From Callipepla californica brunnescens (taxonomy: Eukaryota > Chordata > Aves > Galliformes > Odontophoridae), in assembly GCA_023055505.1 (NCBI GenBank), contig JALIRH010000014.1:14844501-14908500 (forward strand): a DNA stretch of 64,000 nt, written 5' to 3'. A program made the position numbers and the translations under genes. Below the pieces are notes generated by a model. It was given only the letters and a program-made list of their open reading frames with translations. It did no database searches and was not told where the DNA came from. Below are positions 13,404-27,330 of the stretch, piece after piece (position 1 is the stretch's first letter; each line of letters begins with the position of its first letter).

Positions 13404-16400
13404 AACATGCTTGTGTGAAACGGAAGAATGAAAGCTTCTCTGAATAAAGCACAGCCTGGCTTTCAACACAGTAATCATTTAAACAAGTTAAATTAAACAC
13501 TGCTCTTAACAATGCTTCTAAAATATGGCATATTCTTGCAGACAGCCTGAAAGTCATAAATTGTTATGCACTATTAGACTAACAGTGTTTGGCAGCTTCA
13601 TTTTGAATTATATCTACAAACTTTAGCATCGTTAAACCATGCCATGTTCCCCATGAACCAAGCAATCAGAACTGCTAAAGCAGGTTGCATTTTCATTGAG
13701 TTGACAAATTCAAGCCTGTAACTTACAGCCAGGCAGCTCCACAGACACCCAACACTTCTTTCCGGGAGAAAGTTATTTCAAGCATTCATGAAAAGAAATT
13801 ATTGTTAAGGTTAAGTTCAGATTAAAAGCAGGTAGGAGCAATTTAAGAGCAAAATTGTTACAAAAAGATTACGGTTATAAAAATGTACAGATCAAACAAC
13901 TTTGTACATGCACTAGCATGCTTAATATTCCATATTCTGTACCACTGCTATTCTCAAATCAATGACAGTGCCACCAGGAACAACAGAGAGTGACAGAGAG
14001 CATCTCCAATTCTACACATGCATTTGCACCACAATCTACTTGACTATTACATTAAAAATGAGTACGAGACGACATCTGCTCCAAAAACTTACTGCAAACC
14101 ATGTGCAATTGATTCTGATTAATGGCTCATTTTCCTATATTAATGAACTACTCTGCTGATGCAATATTTACTAATTATCATCAATACACTGTTGTAAGCT
14201 GATTAAAAGTTTCCTTTATAAAGGAATCAGAATTACAATACAGATTTGTTTTGACCATGTGCACTTGTCTTTCACTTGGAAAGATTTACAAGGAAAGGGA
14301 AAGCGCTGCATCAACTTTGCAGGAGGCTTAAGAATAATGACTGCTATCTGTTCCCATTCTATAGTTAAAACAACGAACTGATACAACGATTCAGCTAGAA
14401 ATCTATTTCAATGCACCACTAAATAACCTTATCACATTTTTAGAAAAATATATACAGATATTTTAAAGCAATTTCACTACAGCTTGCAATTTGCAAGACA
14501 ATACTGTCTGATGTAATGACACATTCAGCTGCTAAAATAATAAAAATTCTACTCTTCCGTCTCGGTTCAAGTTTTCTCCTAGTCTAACCTTTGTCACAGT
14601 GATGACTAGTTCTGTAAGGAAGATTATGTCCACAGAAGGAATCCAATCATGATATCACAAACTATGAAAATAGAAGCAAAGCATTAAAGACTAAATTCCC
14701 TTGTTATTTTGAAGAAGTTTTTTTAATCCACAGAGCAGCATCCCTCCTTCAGATGCATTCTGCCTCGCTAAGTTAGCAGTGCACAACATGCTGAACACCA
14801 CAGATATGGGGTTGCTTAGCTCTAAAACCAGACAACTCTGCAGATATTTCCTCTGTGGTGTTGGGGCTGTACAAACCATAGTACTTTTGACTTCTCCACA
14901 GTCCCCTTGCCTCCAACAGCACTCTTTTACTATGAACCAAAATGCTTTGATGTAAGGAACACTGATGAGTGGTCAGTGTAGACAGAAGACACAAAAGGTG
15001 CTGCTCTCTCTTTTGAGGCAACAAAAGCATAAATTATGGTCCAAAGCAGTTTTACCTTTCCACAACCCTTGATTGCCATAATCTCAAAAGAAAAATCTTG
15101 TCTTTATGTAAAATTGTCCAAATAGAAAGTATTAGGTTACAAAAACAGGTAAGAAATCTAAACTTGAAACATCTGTGTAACACTGTAATGCTGTAACATG
15201 ATGGAAAGTACAGTGATGGCAGGATGGCAAAATCCTAGGCTGCAGCAAAGGAGGACAAGCCCAAATGCAGCAGCCACAGACAGAAGAGAAACTGCTTACC
15301 CTTTGAAAGCCTCTAGTAGTCAGGGATCTCCAGCAAGATCCCCTTGTGTCCACTGCCAACCCTTAAATGAGGTCTGGGAAGGGGTGGATCCTGGCTCCAT
15401 CCCTTCAGGCCATCCAGGAGCATTGCATGCACCTGAGCTCCCCTGGGCTGGTCCTGCCTTCCAGCCAGGTGCTCAATCATTGCTTCAGGCCATGATTTAG
15501 CATTTCCACTACAATCTCATACAGCACCACTGTCAAAGCCATTAACCACAAAGCATTCAGGATGAAGATGAGTGACTGAACTAACAAGCACCTCTCATCA
15601 AAATTAAGTGTAGATTGAAGTTCTTAACTGGACTGATGTCACTCAAAGCCTCGAGGATTTGTGATTTGTTCGACAAGCCTAAAATACATCACAGAGCATT
15701 TGTGGACCAAGATGTATCCATTATATCCTTCAAAGAAATCCCTGCTCCAGGAACAGCTGCTCAGCCTGTCCTGCACAGACCTACAGCCTCCAGTTCTCTG
15801 CACCTGCTTTTGCCACTTCAGCCCTGGCACTACAAAGCCATTGTTTACTACAAAATTTTTAGAAAGCTGGTCGTGTTTTCTACTCCTCCATCCTCACTTA
15901 AAATAATAAAGGAAAAGTAATTAAAAGCTGACCAATTCACGTTGTTTCAGCAGATAATGAAGTCTGACCTCCTCCACCACTTTACTGAGAATAAAGAGAA
16001 CAAATCCGGCCTCAGGGCTAAGCTCTATTCCTGCTGCAGCTGCCTTGAAGTCAATGATGAGCCATGCAAATGAGAGCTGAACCTCCCCACATTCCTTAAC
16101 TACAATGGTTTCACCTGGACTTGAAGTGTTTCAATTACAGACCTAGAAGGAACAGCACTGCTCCTCCCCTTTTCATCATCAGAATCTTCTTTTGATGTTA
16201 AGAGGAAACATATTCTCTCAAAACAGAGCAGTTCTTAATAACATGAATTCACAGCGGAATATGTCCCAAAGTATTTTGTTCTTTCCGAAGAAAAATGCAA
16301 GCTAGCAATTATAGAAGCAAGGGATTACTGCAAGAAACCTGCAGTGATTGCTAACACCTGGGTTTGTGATTTAGTTGGCAGTACAGTCCAGTGGCCATTT

Positions 16401-19400
16401 TGGTCGCAAGAAACAATTTTGGTTTCAAAAGTAAAATCATTCTTTTAAAGCCACAGTTCTGCCAAAAACATTAGCACAAAACATCAGTGTATTTGAAGAA
16501 AGCCACAAATTGCTTTTTCCAGCTTGGTTGAGTAAGCAATAGTTGAAAATTTACAATGGATGCCCAGATCCCTCTTCAATGCCAAAAACACAGGTAAGCA
16601 TCAATTTCCAAGAAAAAAGCCACTTCTTCTTCCCAAAAGTAAACCTGTTTGTATGTTTGTTTTTCCTGAAGTGACATTGTGAGAGGTGGGATAAGACTTC
16701 TGGAAGCTGTTCAAGCCTATAACCTCTAACAACACATCAAACAGCCAAACAAACAAATTAAAAACTAGACGGTAGCTGCCACAAGCAGACAGCCTGCAAA
16801 TCCCTTCTCAATGGAAGGGCACATTCACACACTCCGGGAGCATGTTTTGCTATGCTAATCATCTTGTTTTAGAGTAAATATGTCAGAAGCAAAGGAGGCC
16901 AAAACAAATAAAACCCTGTTGTTGTTTTTTTTCCCCCGGACAACTTAACCAAACTTAATCCTGCTTCATAACTGAGAGTTGAAAGGATCTTACTACAAAT
17001 CACTGGAAGGCAACCACTAAGCAGAGAGAACAAATCAGGGCAAAATCCACCATGTTTCAACAATCACAAAATGAAACGTTTTTCATGTTTTAGAAGACAG
17101 ACATGAGTATCTTGCCCAAACTTTACTACAAACAGAAGAACACCATCTGCCCTCACTTTTCAGGCTGATGAACTGAAAAACATAAGATTTAAGGAGCAGT
17201 TAAGTTTTACAGAACTCAGTATCTAAAAATTTTACTGCATAAAGAATTTTCAGCATCTCAAAACACTCATGCTTCAACACAGAGAGAACACAGAGTGACT
17301 CAACTTCATTACTTGCTATGCAGACATAATACTTACCATATGCTGTGAAAATATGGGGTAACTGCATCTGTTTTGCTCATGCAGGAAGATAAAGCATGCA
17401 GCAAGACTTCTAGACAACATCATTCCAGCCCACACAAGCACACTGCTCAGTCCTCCCCTAAGCCACAGACCCTACCCTCCAACACACATCTTTCAAACTT
17501 CTGCTGCAGAAAAGACCAGAACCTCAGGAAAAATGACTCCACCCCGAGTTTATTGCTTCCAGGTGTGCCTGGGGAAGCCAAGCCCCAATCAGTGCTGGAT
17601 TGTGCAGCTGGCAGCCCTGCTAATCCCAGAGCCCTGTCCCACCTGGCAGGTGGCACCAGCACCAGAGCTCCTGTTGCTGGGACAACAGGCAGGGTTTGAA
17701 CTCTGCCTTATGTTCAGCTGAAGTTTGTGTAACTGAACCAACACAACACTGCACTTTAGGTACAGTTTTTACAGTAGTAATAATAATTTATAAAGCGTAA
17801 TTCCTGACTGACAGTGCTGCTTTTAGTTCTCATTTTTGCCTGTATGGAGTCTATGTGTGTATATATAGGAAAAGCCCATGCCCTGACCCAAATGGAGGCC
17901 CTTGCTCAAAAATGATGTTTTGTGCAAAAAACAGTTTTCTAAGAGAGCCTGTTTCCAGTCAGGAAATATTTCACATTTTACTGTAAATCATTTTGCATTT
18001 ATTTACATTTACTTTTGCATTTTACACAGGTCCTAGAACCGTGAACACTTTCAAATTTATTTGCCTTGAAACGTCCTGGGAAAATTTCAAAACTTTCTGA
18101 AGCCAAAAGAGAGAATATTTTATCCTTTAAGGTCATACTCAGCCTTGTGTTCATTTGATCAACAAAAAGCATCAAGACTGCAGTATGATTGAGCAAAAGA
18201 CATAAGAAGGATATGCAGATTTTAACCAAAGCTTTCAGATTGTTGCAAAGTTCATCTTCTTAACATTTACTGAACTAATTGATAGACTTGAATTCATTTA
18301 TTTGAGAAGACAATGATCTCTTAGCTCTGTTCTGTACCCCATCTCTCCTGTTCATGAAGGATAAGCAAAGCTGTGGTGAATACCGCATTACATAACTCCA
18401 CAACGTACAAAGAACGAAGTTAGAAGTAGTGCCTTGTAAATCTGAAACAGATACATCCAGGATATCAGTTTCTAATTTCGAGACAAGAGCTTTTAAGGGA
18501 AAATGAGCATACTGTGTTTTAGTAGCTGCATATTTTAGCTACATGAGCTAATGACTGTAAGTCAGAAGAAAATCAGAAATTTTAAGATGGCAAAGTATAT
18601 CAATTTTTTTGCTTCAATAAATGTGTCATTTCACTGCCAGCTAAAAACAGCCAAAATATCAACAGATTATACAAGCAAGACCGATTCTGTGCTTTTATGT
18701 AATTACATTTGATCTTCCAAGTGCAAATTCAATTCCAGCTGTCAATGAACTTTAATATTAATAAAGAAATAAAATGCACTAGATTTCATGCTTTCCATCC
18801 AGAATGTCTAACACTTTTGTAGCTATACTTCTTCTCTCATATTTTTCATACAAATATTAAGTTTTAATTTTAAACTTACTCACAAAATCTACAAAATTTT
18901 ACTTTTTTCCTCCCCAAATGTGCAGCATTAAGATTATGTTTCTCTTGTTCAAGACCAGTTATTCCCAAAGGCATGTACAACATATTAGCAGGTAAAACAG
19001 TGATGATTTTCATCCACTTATAAATCAGGCTCCTTTGAGCATGGGCTAGCTGGGTTTTATTTTGAAAGCACTGCCAAAGTTTTGGGAGGAACAAGACAGT
19101 AGGTAAAATTTTCTTCCTTTGGGCTTTAGGTTGTACTTAGTAATTTTACTGGACAAGAAGAAGACACTTCTTTACACAAAGGAGTTTTTGTTAAATGAAT
19201 TTTCAAAGGTCAAATGCAAATAACAGCGTAAAATTTCCCAGGAAAAAATAAACAAGTTACACAATTTCTTCTAACAGAAAGTGTCAGGTAAATGGAGTAG
19301 AGAGATTCCTACTGTCTCTTCTGTTTCAGTGATGCTACACAAGCAAACAATTTGACTAAGTACATGTCCGAATTACAATGCTCACCTCTCTGTGTTTCTG

Positions 19401-22400
19401 TTTCCTACAATAATACAGCTAATTACTTCTGTTCCTATCTGAATAATATTGAGCTGCTCCAGAGTTTTTTTTATTAAGGAAGCCTTAATTAGAGAGTATC
19501 AACTGGACAAAATCCAATTATATCATGGTGATTAACTGGAATTACTGAATGCTTCATGACATTGCCACTGGATGTCTACATGATGTGCCAGCTTATCATA
19601 AGTGCAACGCAGCCATAGTCAAGATTCCACGTACAACCTTGACTTTGCATAACCAGAAGTTATGGCTGTGGAGACAGTCCTCAAAATTTGGATTCCCTTC
19701 CTTCATCTTTCTTTCTTTTCAGACCTTCTCTCAAGCCAATGGCATTCATGCCATACAATGATGCCACGCATCAGATTCAACCCCGTACTGTAATAAAATT
19801 CAAAACTTCAGTGCCAAGTATTTGGGCTTTCTGAGAAGCTGAAAGAAGCTCTAACAGAGCACACTCACATGGTTTCTTGAAACTGGAGCAATTCACTATT
19901 GAAAGAGTTTAAAATGATCTGCCTGTAGCTTCCCTATGCCTTGTGCACAGTTGGTTCATGTCTCGCTGAAGGAAGTTTGTCACAGTGAAGATAAACCCTG
20001 TAGTGTCTGGCTGTTTCTGTCTTTCCTTTGTATAAGCTGTTTCTCTTGTTCTTAAGGAAAAGAGTGACAGAGCTGAAATTTGCTAGTTTATATGGCAATG
20101 CTCTCTCTTCCCTCTTTGTATCATTTCTGTATTCTGTTTATTGGAGCTAAGAGTTTGGCCTCATTTCTGCATCCTTTTATATTTTTTTACAAGATCTGTG
20201 TATACCCTGAGCCACAACCAAATTCCCCTTCTATTCAAGATATGCAAATAAAGCAAGCTACACACATTACCCTAAAAAAAAAAAAGACATGAAGCGTTTG
20301 AATTAGATGTAATCTCCTTATTCAATACAAACACTGTAAAATGAGGAAGGAATTATGCATATAGTCATTTTTCTACCTGGCACTTACACCTTTACATGGA
20401 AAAAAATACAACATGTAGGGCTGCCTTGCCTTCTCACTGTCATCTTGTTGGACTTAGAGGCTACTGCTTTCCTTGATTTTATCATTCAGAGAAATAATTT
20501 CTATCTGACTGTACTAAGACTCTTGATTCCTATTCCTTGCTGCCTTTGTATCTCCCAGACATGGGCGTTTCCTTGGTAGATGTGTGAAGATTCTTAATAG
20601 GTTGGCCCTTCTATCAAAGCAGAATGAGGTTTGCGTGAAACTTTCTCTTGCAGGAGAGAGAACACTGACTCTCCACTTGTTTCCTATGCTTTCAAACAAC
20701 GACAGCAGTAAGATTATACCATGAATTAAGTCTGCCCATTGCTAGTGAGCACGAGTACCCATAGGACTTTCTCAGACAGCAGGCTGTACTTGGAAAATAG
20801 AATTGGAGATGAAAAGTTCAGGGAAGAGTGAAAAGGCAAATCCCATCTGTTGAGGTCAAAGTGTATCTGTAGGTGAAGCATCATTCTGATGAAATCCAAA
20901 CCAGGTATTTCCAGAGGAAGAAGAAGAATTCAAGAAGATATAAGGAAGAGTCAAGCCTCTACTTCTAACCATGAGAAAGAAAGCAGTATAACATGAAGCA
21001 CAGGGGAAGCAATGTACGGGGAGGAACATTTCAGCTAGATATAGGAGGGATGACCGTTTTGCTATAGGAAGACATTTTGCAAGAAAAAGTCCTGACATGT
21101 TTTGCGGGTGAAAAACCCTGAAGATTTTTTCATACATCCTTCCAGATCCAGCAAGCAACCAACTCTTGAAAGAAATCAAAGGGTCTTGCAGCCCAGGGTG
21201 CTCAAGGTTATTGGTTCTGCAAGATGAAGGAAATTTCTTTTTGGCAGTTATTAAGAGGATCAGAGAATTTGGAAAGGCGGACATAGATTCAGAGGACCAA
21301 AAGGGCCAGAAAAAGCACAGCCTGTCAGGCTGACTCCATATACAGCACTGCCACTGGATCTGTGAGAACCCTCTGTTGCAACAGTTTGAGCAAGGCCCTT
21401 CAGACAGCAGCAAGGGCTGTGTCTAAGCAGCTTCAGTACAGTGTTTAAATAGGGATGGTGTTAAAAGGCCAAGACAGCTAGTTCTGCACACTATCACGAT
21501 TGGTCAGTTCTTGCATCCTTCTGAGATGTTAGCACATGGCCTTACTTGCTCCTGGACAAAAAACTGTGAGATTAAGTAGTTATTAAGGTCATTAGAGAAG
21601 TATGTGGACTTCTGCCTTTAAGCACTTTAATACATAAAAATGATTTTTAAAAAATCCCCTGCGTTCTTGGCTAACAGATTATTTTGTCTACAGGCAATTT
21701 CATTTTTAATCTAAATTTTTAACGATTTGCTACTTTTTACCTAATACATATGTTCTACAGCTGCACAGATATGGAAGCTGGCAAAGCACTCAAAGGAAGA
21801 GAACCAAAACAAGAAATCCACACAAACATAAAATCCCCGTGTTTTTAAAGTCATTATGGTCTCTGGAATAAATAACACAGCTTCTAAACTCTGCCTCTGT
21901 TCTCATGAATTTTCATAAGAGAATTATTTTCCTTTTCATCGTTATTTTTATACTAAGATAAAAAGGATTTTCAGACACCAAACTATGTAAAAATAAAATG
22001 ATGTGCCTTGAATTTCAGAGGAGGGGACATAGCAGGAAGTTCATAATTGAAGCTGAAATCTTCTCTACCACTCCTCAGTTTGTAGTAATCTTCAGCAGCC
22101 ACTTCTGAGCCCTGGATTCTGAGCACTGTGTGTAGTCCTGGTACTCTGCACAGTGTGCTTAGAGTTGAAGCATGCAGCACATTTAGCATCTTTGTTGGCA
22201 GTGGGTTTTTTTCCTTCTTTTGTTGACAGCCTATGTGGATTTTCTTCCCTGCTTCTAGAAAAGAACCTCTTTCTAAGAGGATGAAGTACCTTTTCTCTGC
22301 CCAGTATGTGTTTATTTTGATATTAAAATATTGTATTGTTCAAGTCTGCCTCCTTCTGCTGGTGGAACTTGCCAAGATCTCTGACGGAGCTGAATTGCTG

Positions 22401-23480
22401 ATGGCATGTAAGATTAATTTTAGCTGTCACATTTGGTTGGGAAGGAAAGCTAATCCTTCCTCTCTGTGTTGTATTTTATTCAATTAGACACCTTTAAAAT
22501 TTTTTTCACCAGATCTGAAGAGCAGTCATTTTCCCCCATTTCTCTCCCACAGCTCAAATTTCAAGTTACAATGGTGGGCAAGCAGAAAGGTGCAAGTTAC
22601 TTAGCAAGGCCAAAATTCATGGCAGGCTTCTTGGCAGGATTGGACTGCTCAATGTCCTGGAGATCCTGGACATACAGGCTTTAACACTGCCCTCTTTCTT
22701 GGCCAAGTATAGGCTACTGAAAAGTCTAACATCACTAAACCTCAGCATCTCACATCTCTGCAGATACTGCCAGTTGGCAGAATGAAACTTTGGGACACAC
22801 AAATGAGGTGAAATAATACCTCGATCTGTATCAGCTCTATGTCTTTCAGTACAGTTTATGACCTGGCCTTCTTTATTCAACCAATAGTAGTAGTTCAATC
22901 ACAGGCAACACATACCTACACATCAAAGAGTCCTACTGCCCAGAGAGGGTGAGGTGGTGTTTTTATTTTTCTTTCCTTCTTTCTTTTTTTCTTGAATCAT
23001 AAAAGTTCCAAAATCTTGCTGTCACTTTGAAACTACAGGGGGAAAATCAATGACATTCTCCCCCACCCTCCTCCAATCCAAGCATCTTTAGACAGCCCAA
23101 CTGTGTTCTGCTTCATTATGTTGATTTTGCTTTTCCTAAGGCGAATAACATGCAATCCTCACAAAAATTGACATGTTGCTGGTAGGGATGAGAAAGCAAA
23201 TGCATTTTAAAAATATAGTAATATTCTTTGCCCTTAAGGCACTAAACCAAATGTTTCTTTTTAAAAATGACTGCGCTGTACTTCTGTTGTGTGAGTACTT
23301 GCTAACAGTGTAACAAACAATCAGTTACAAGCTGTGCTAGCAAAATATTTGCCCCTTCTGACACGTTTTATTATGAGAGAGGCTTATTAAATTCACAAGA
23401 AGCCTACAGCAGATTAAACTCTTGAGGATTTTTACAATTAGCATACATTACCTAATATTTCATATATGGTTTTTGAATAG

Positions 23481-23507
23481 AATTGGCTTGTCAAACAACA
23501 GCCAATT
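23481..23507. repeat. Inverted repeat AATTGGCT ... AGCCAATT
   Basis: Perfect 8-bp arms surround an 11-nt spacer. Each arm contains a TTGGC/GCCAA nuclear factor I half-site, but the spacing is longer than in the standard NFI palindrome. It may be chance or a paired binding site. Confidence 0.6.
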
Positions 23508-24529
23508 AGAAAAAAAAATAATAAAAATCAATCCCAAAGCCACCTCCAGAGTGTAGTCACAACCCACTATTCAAGGTCGGTTCGGAAAATCATCAGAATG
23601 CAGTTTCCTATGTCAGAATAAAATGAATGTTAGTGAAATGTATGCTAACCAAACCAGTTATAAATATTATAAGGAGCTGGGTAATTTTAAAATCCCATCC
23701 TTCTTAGCATCTAAATAGGCTAATGCTCCTGTTGCTTATTCAGCATTGCGGATTTGCAGAGCTCTGTACTATGAATGTCTAAACATTCTGCTGAATTTCT
23801 CAACATATTTGGTGCCGTCTGTCTGGTTATTCGATGGTAGAGATTGAGCTCATAATATCTACATCAGTCCCAGCTTCTCAAATGAGGCCATCAAGAACAT
23901 TACCCATCTTATATCAGACTGTATCTTAATGAAAGGTGACGAGAGCTTTAGGAAAGTCCCAAACCAATAGAAAGAATTTACATAATCATATTAATTTATG
24001 ATACTAACTGAATGCACATGATCCAGTCTAGGGACAGCATGTGCCAAAACACACCTTTAGGTAAAATTTGAAGATGAACACAATCGACATACTTGCAGAA
24101 ACTGCAAGATATACATTAAATGAGCTACTTCAACTGAGTTATTAACATTTCTCTTTACTGTGACCTTGAACCATGAAGCCTATCAGCCATGTATTACAAC
24201 CATCCAATCTTCCCATACACTTTAAAAAATGTGTAACTCCACAGGTTCCTCTACCCATGGAAGCTCAGGCTGTTATTAAATTGCAATGTAGACACATACT
24301 TACCCATGAAAGTTTCAACATTTTATAGCATGTTTCTCAAAAGCATACTTTATCATCTGAATCTCAAACAGTGATATAATTAGATATATAGTATCACATT
24401 ATCTGGTACTTATATGTGTTTTGTACACAAATTTAAAAAGATTTAAATATTTGCTGCTAATTTATTTAAGAGGAAACAGTTTAGAGCAGATTATGTTGTT
24501 GGCTGGGTATGTGCCATCTTACTTGGAAT

Positions 24530-25670
24530 CACTCCTTCCCACCTGAATTTTCCTTCAGCATGTATTTCCCTTTGTTTTTTCCTTTTGTTTATCAAACACA
24601 CCTCTATGTCCTTTCCACTCTGATTTTGTCCCCGTCCGTCCTCTGTGACTTAGCTTATGAGAGACCAATGGACTGCACAAAGGTCAACATTTCTTCACCT
24701 CTATCAATTAATTTGGTGTTATGCTGAATTAAAAGTCTTCATAAGAAATGTCTGCTTGTGAGCACATTTCCTTCAGTACTAAGCTCTATTTCTGTGAGCA
24801 TCCAGATAGATTCCACTGTTCTACTAAGTATTAAATCCTTGTACCTTGCTCTTCCTCTTTCTTCCTTACCATTTTCTGCTCTGCCCAGGTAGAAAGCTGG
24901 GGACTGCACTCATATTGTTTTGTAGTACTTCTTCCCCCCAGTGTTCTTGCATTTCCTCATGAAGCACTTCAATTCTTTCAGAATCACCTGGCTGTCATTT
25001 GCCTTCTGCCTCTGGCATCTCTGCTGCACTTCTCCAGCCCTATTTTCTCAAGATCTGGCTGTTTAAGGAGAATTTTATAAAATTGTTAACAATTGTAGTG
25101 CTCTTCCCTATTCACTCTTTCATTTAACCATTTTTATTCCAGTCCTTCAGCCTAACTGCTCTGCTCTGACCTCCTCCCAGCTTATCTCCTTTTCCTTTCA
25201 CTTTTCTACTCGTAGCTCTGAAACCTCCTTCTGCCTCACTAAACCTCAAAAATTAGGTCCCTCAGTGAAGTTATTTCTTCACTTACTCTTAACTATTCTT
25301 TCCATCTCTGCTAGGGAGTATCGTATTAAATATTATATTCTCTCTAGACAGTCTCCTAATGTCATTTTGATGCTTTGCCTCTAAGAATCCAGTCTTCTTA
25401 TTTATCTATATTTCTACCTGGGAAGTCTGAGAAGCTTGGTAGACTCTGTCTGGTTTATCCTTCCATCCATTTCTTCTCAGGAGTGTCTTATCCACATCAG
25501 AAGCTCACTATGCCAAAGCTTACCTTGAAACTTTTCTTCTCTACATCAATTTCTCTATTTTTAGTTAGTTTCTCTATCATCACACTTATCACCTATACTT
25601 ACTCTTCAGTCATTTCCCTCCTATGCAAACCTGTGATGAACAATTCACAATTTATTTCACCTTGGCCATA
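24530..25670. other. Pyrimidine-skewed intron block
   Basis: Over about 1.1 kb the plus strand is visibly enriched in T and C, with many CTTCC, TTTCC and CCTCC stretches, and G is scarce. The SPOCK1 sense strand is correspondingly purine-rich. I recognise no repeat family. Open frames within it, such as 25375-25671 on the plus strand, are explained by the composition. Confidence 0.5.
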
Positions 25671-26744
25671 ATCCTAAAGTGTTAGTGACAAACCTATACC
25701 ACACTCAGCTATGAACTGGGCAGAGTTTACATTTCAGCACTCAGCAATTGTTCTGATGTGGTGTCAGTGAGTGGGTGAAACTCATTATGAAATGAATAAC
25801 TCATTGTGTTTCACCAAAAATTGGAATATGAGTTTCTGAAAGGATGATGAACCTCGGTTATACAGGCGGCTGGCTAAAAATAAAGCAAAAATTTCAGAAC
25901 TAACAAAGGAACTAATTAAAACACTCTCAGACTTCTGAGCTCTTTCTTTGCTAAGCTAAAGTATTGTTGCAAATGAAAAATTTATACACAGATAAAACAC
26001 AGAGCTCAAGAAATTAACTATGGATGAGGTGCTAAGTAGGAATGACCATGGTGTAATTCAATTTGGCACTCCTGGGTTTCAGGTAAACTGGATTAGCTAA
26101 GATAGAAAAATCTGTTAAAGGACTTGAAAGAGATTTAAAGCCAGATGACTGCACAGAATAGTGGCACACCACTTTACAGTGTACGGCAACGAAGAATGGA
26201 CAGACTAATTTATATAACAAAACTACAAAATGTCCTTTCTGTTCAACACGGACCATCAATTTAAATGCCAACAAGGTACAAAGAAGGAATTCACAAAGAA
26301 GATGAAAAAAAAAAAAAAGCAGGGGATGTGTAAGTTTCATGTACTTTCATCTGCTGGGTCTCTATCTGGATAAGGGAAGAGAATGGATGCTACGCTGAAA
26401 GAGCTGTTTTGTTTTCTTAATGGCATTTTAAGCTTTTTAACTCTTCCCTCGGCTGCTTAACTCTTTAAACAAGTGAACATTATGCTTTATTATTAAGTTA
26501 TGGTAACAAAACAAGCATGTGCAGAAACTATTGGTTCTTACTAAACTTTGTAAGTTTGGAAAACTTGAGAATTCTCTTTAGTAGCTGCATAAAAACTGAT
26601 GAATACAACAAAGACAGTATTGGCATAAGCCATAACAAAGCATGCATTAGCAGGGTATTGGTTTTGACAAGGTAGTTTGTGAGGTGTAATGCATGGTGTG
26701 CTTCTGATGCATAATCAAGGGCCTGAAAGAGCCTTTCTCTCACA

Positions 26745-26806
26745 CTTTTTTCCTTTCCCTTTTCCTTTTCCTTTTCCTTTTTCTTTTCCTTTTCCCTTTT
26801 CTCTTC
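26745..26806 (+). repeat. 62-nt homopyrimidine run, (CCTTTT)n type
   Basis: Every base from 26745 to 26806 is C or T. The centre is an imperfect CCTTTT hexamer array of about six units with near-mirror symmetry. The SPOCK1 sense strand carries the purine GGAAAA version. Such tracts can form triplex structures and are often length-polymorphic. Confidence 0.95.
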
Positions 26807-27316
26807 ATCACACTTATTCTTTGTATTGCATTATCTTGAGTTTTTTTGCAGTTGGAAGGCTCAAAATCATCACCAGTGAAAGATGAGACAAATCATCTGA
26901 AATTTTAAACCTGCAGTCTCCCTCAGTAACAGTTTAAATGCCATTTCAGAACAAAAACAGAAGACTTTCGCTTTGTACCATGACGGTAATTTACAAACAA
27001 AAACAGTTCTTAGAGTAATCACAATCCCAGGCATTCACAAGGTTTGTGACATCTTCTCTCGTGGATGTTGCAGGCCTAGCATCAGCTCCTTTTAACACTC
27101 TGAAGCATTTGCTTTTCCCAGAAAAGTATGAGGAGAGATAACGATAGAAATTACCTATTTGTCAGTATGTAAAGATAATTCTGAAAAAAACAACCCACCA
27201 ACCCCCCTGGGAAAATAACAAAAAAGGCTAATTGTGAGCTATTGGGAATGTCTGCTTTGCAATATCAACTTACAAAATATATTATCTGAGAAAATGGGAA
27301 AGAAATGAGACTGGGA

Positions 27317-27330
27317 ATATATATATATAT
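27317..27330. repeat. (AT)7 dinucleotide repeat
   Basis: An uninterrupted run of seven AT units. Short simple repeat with no evident role. Confidence 0.9.

Noticed and set aside
13137..13478. Whole 113-codon minus-strand frame as a single coding unit
   Set aside because: Only 13230-13362 is flanked by AG/GT splice sites and matches the testican family; the outer parts are intron read-through, including a poly-Lys stretch from the A run.
25375..25671. 98-codon hydrophobic open frame resembling a membrane protein
   Set aside because: The Leu/Ser/Phe/Ile-rich composition follows from the pyrimidine-skewed DNA, and there is no recognisable family.
26689..26886. Open frame with a Phe-Pro repeat
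   Set aside because: It is a translation of the CCTTTT hexamer repeat, not a gene.
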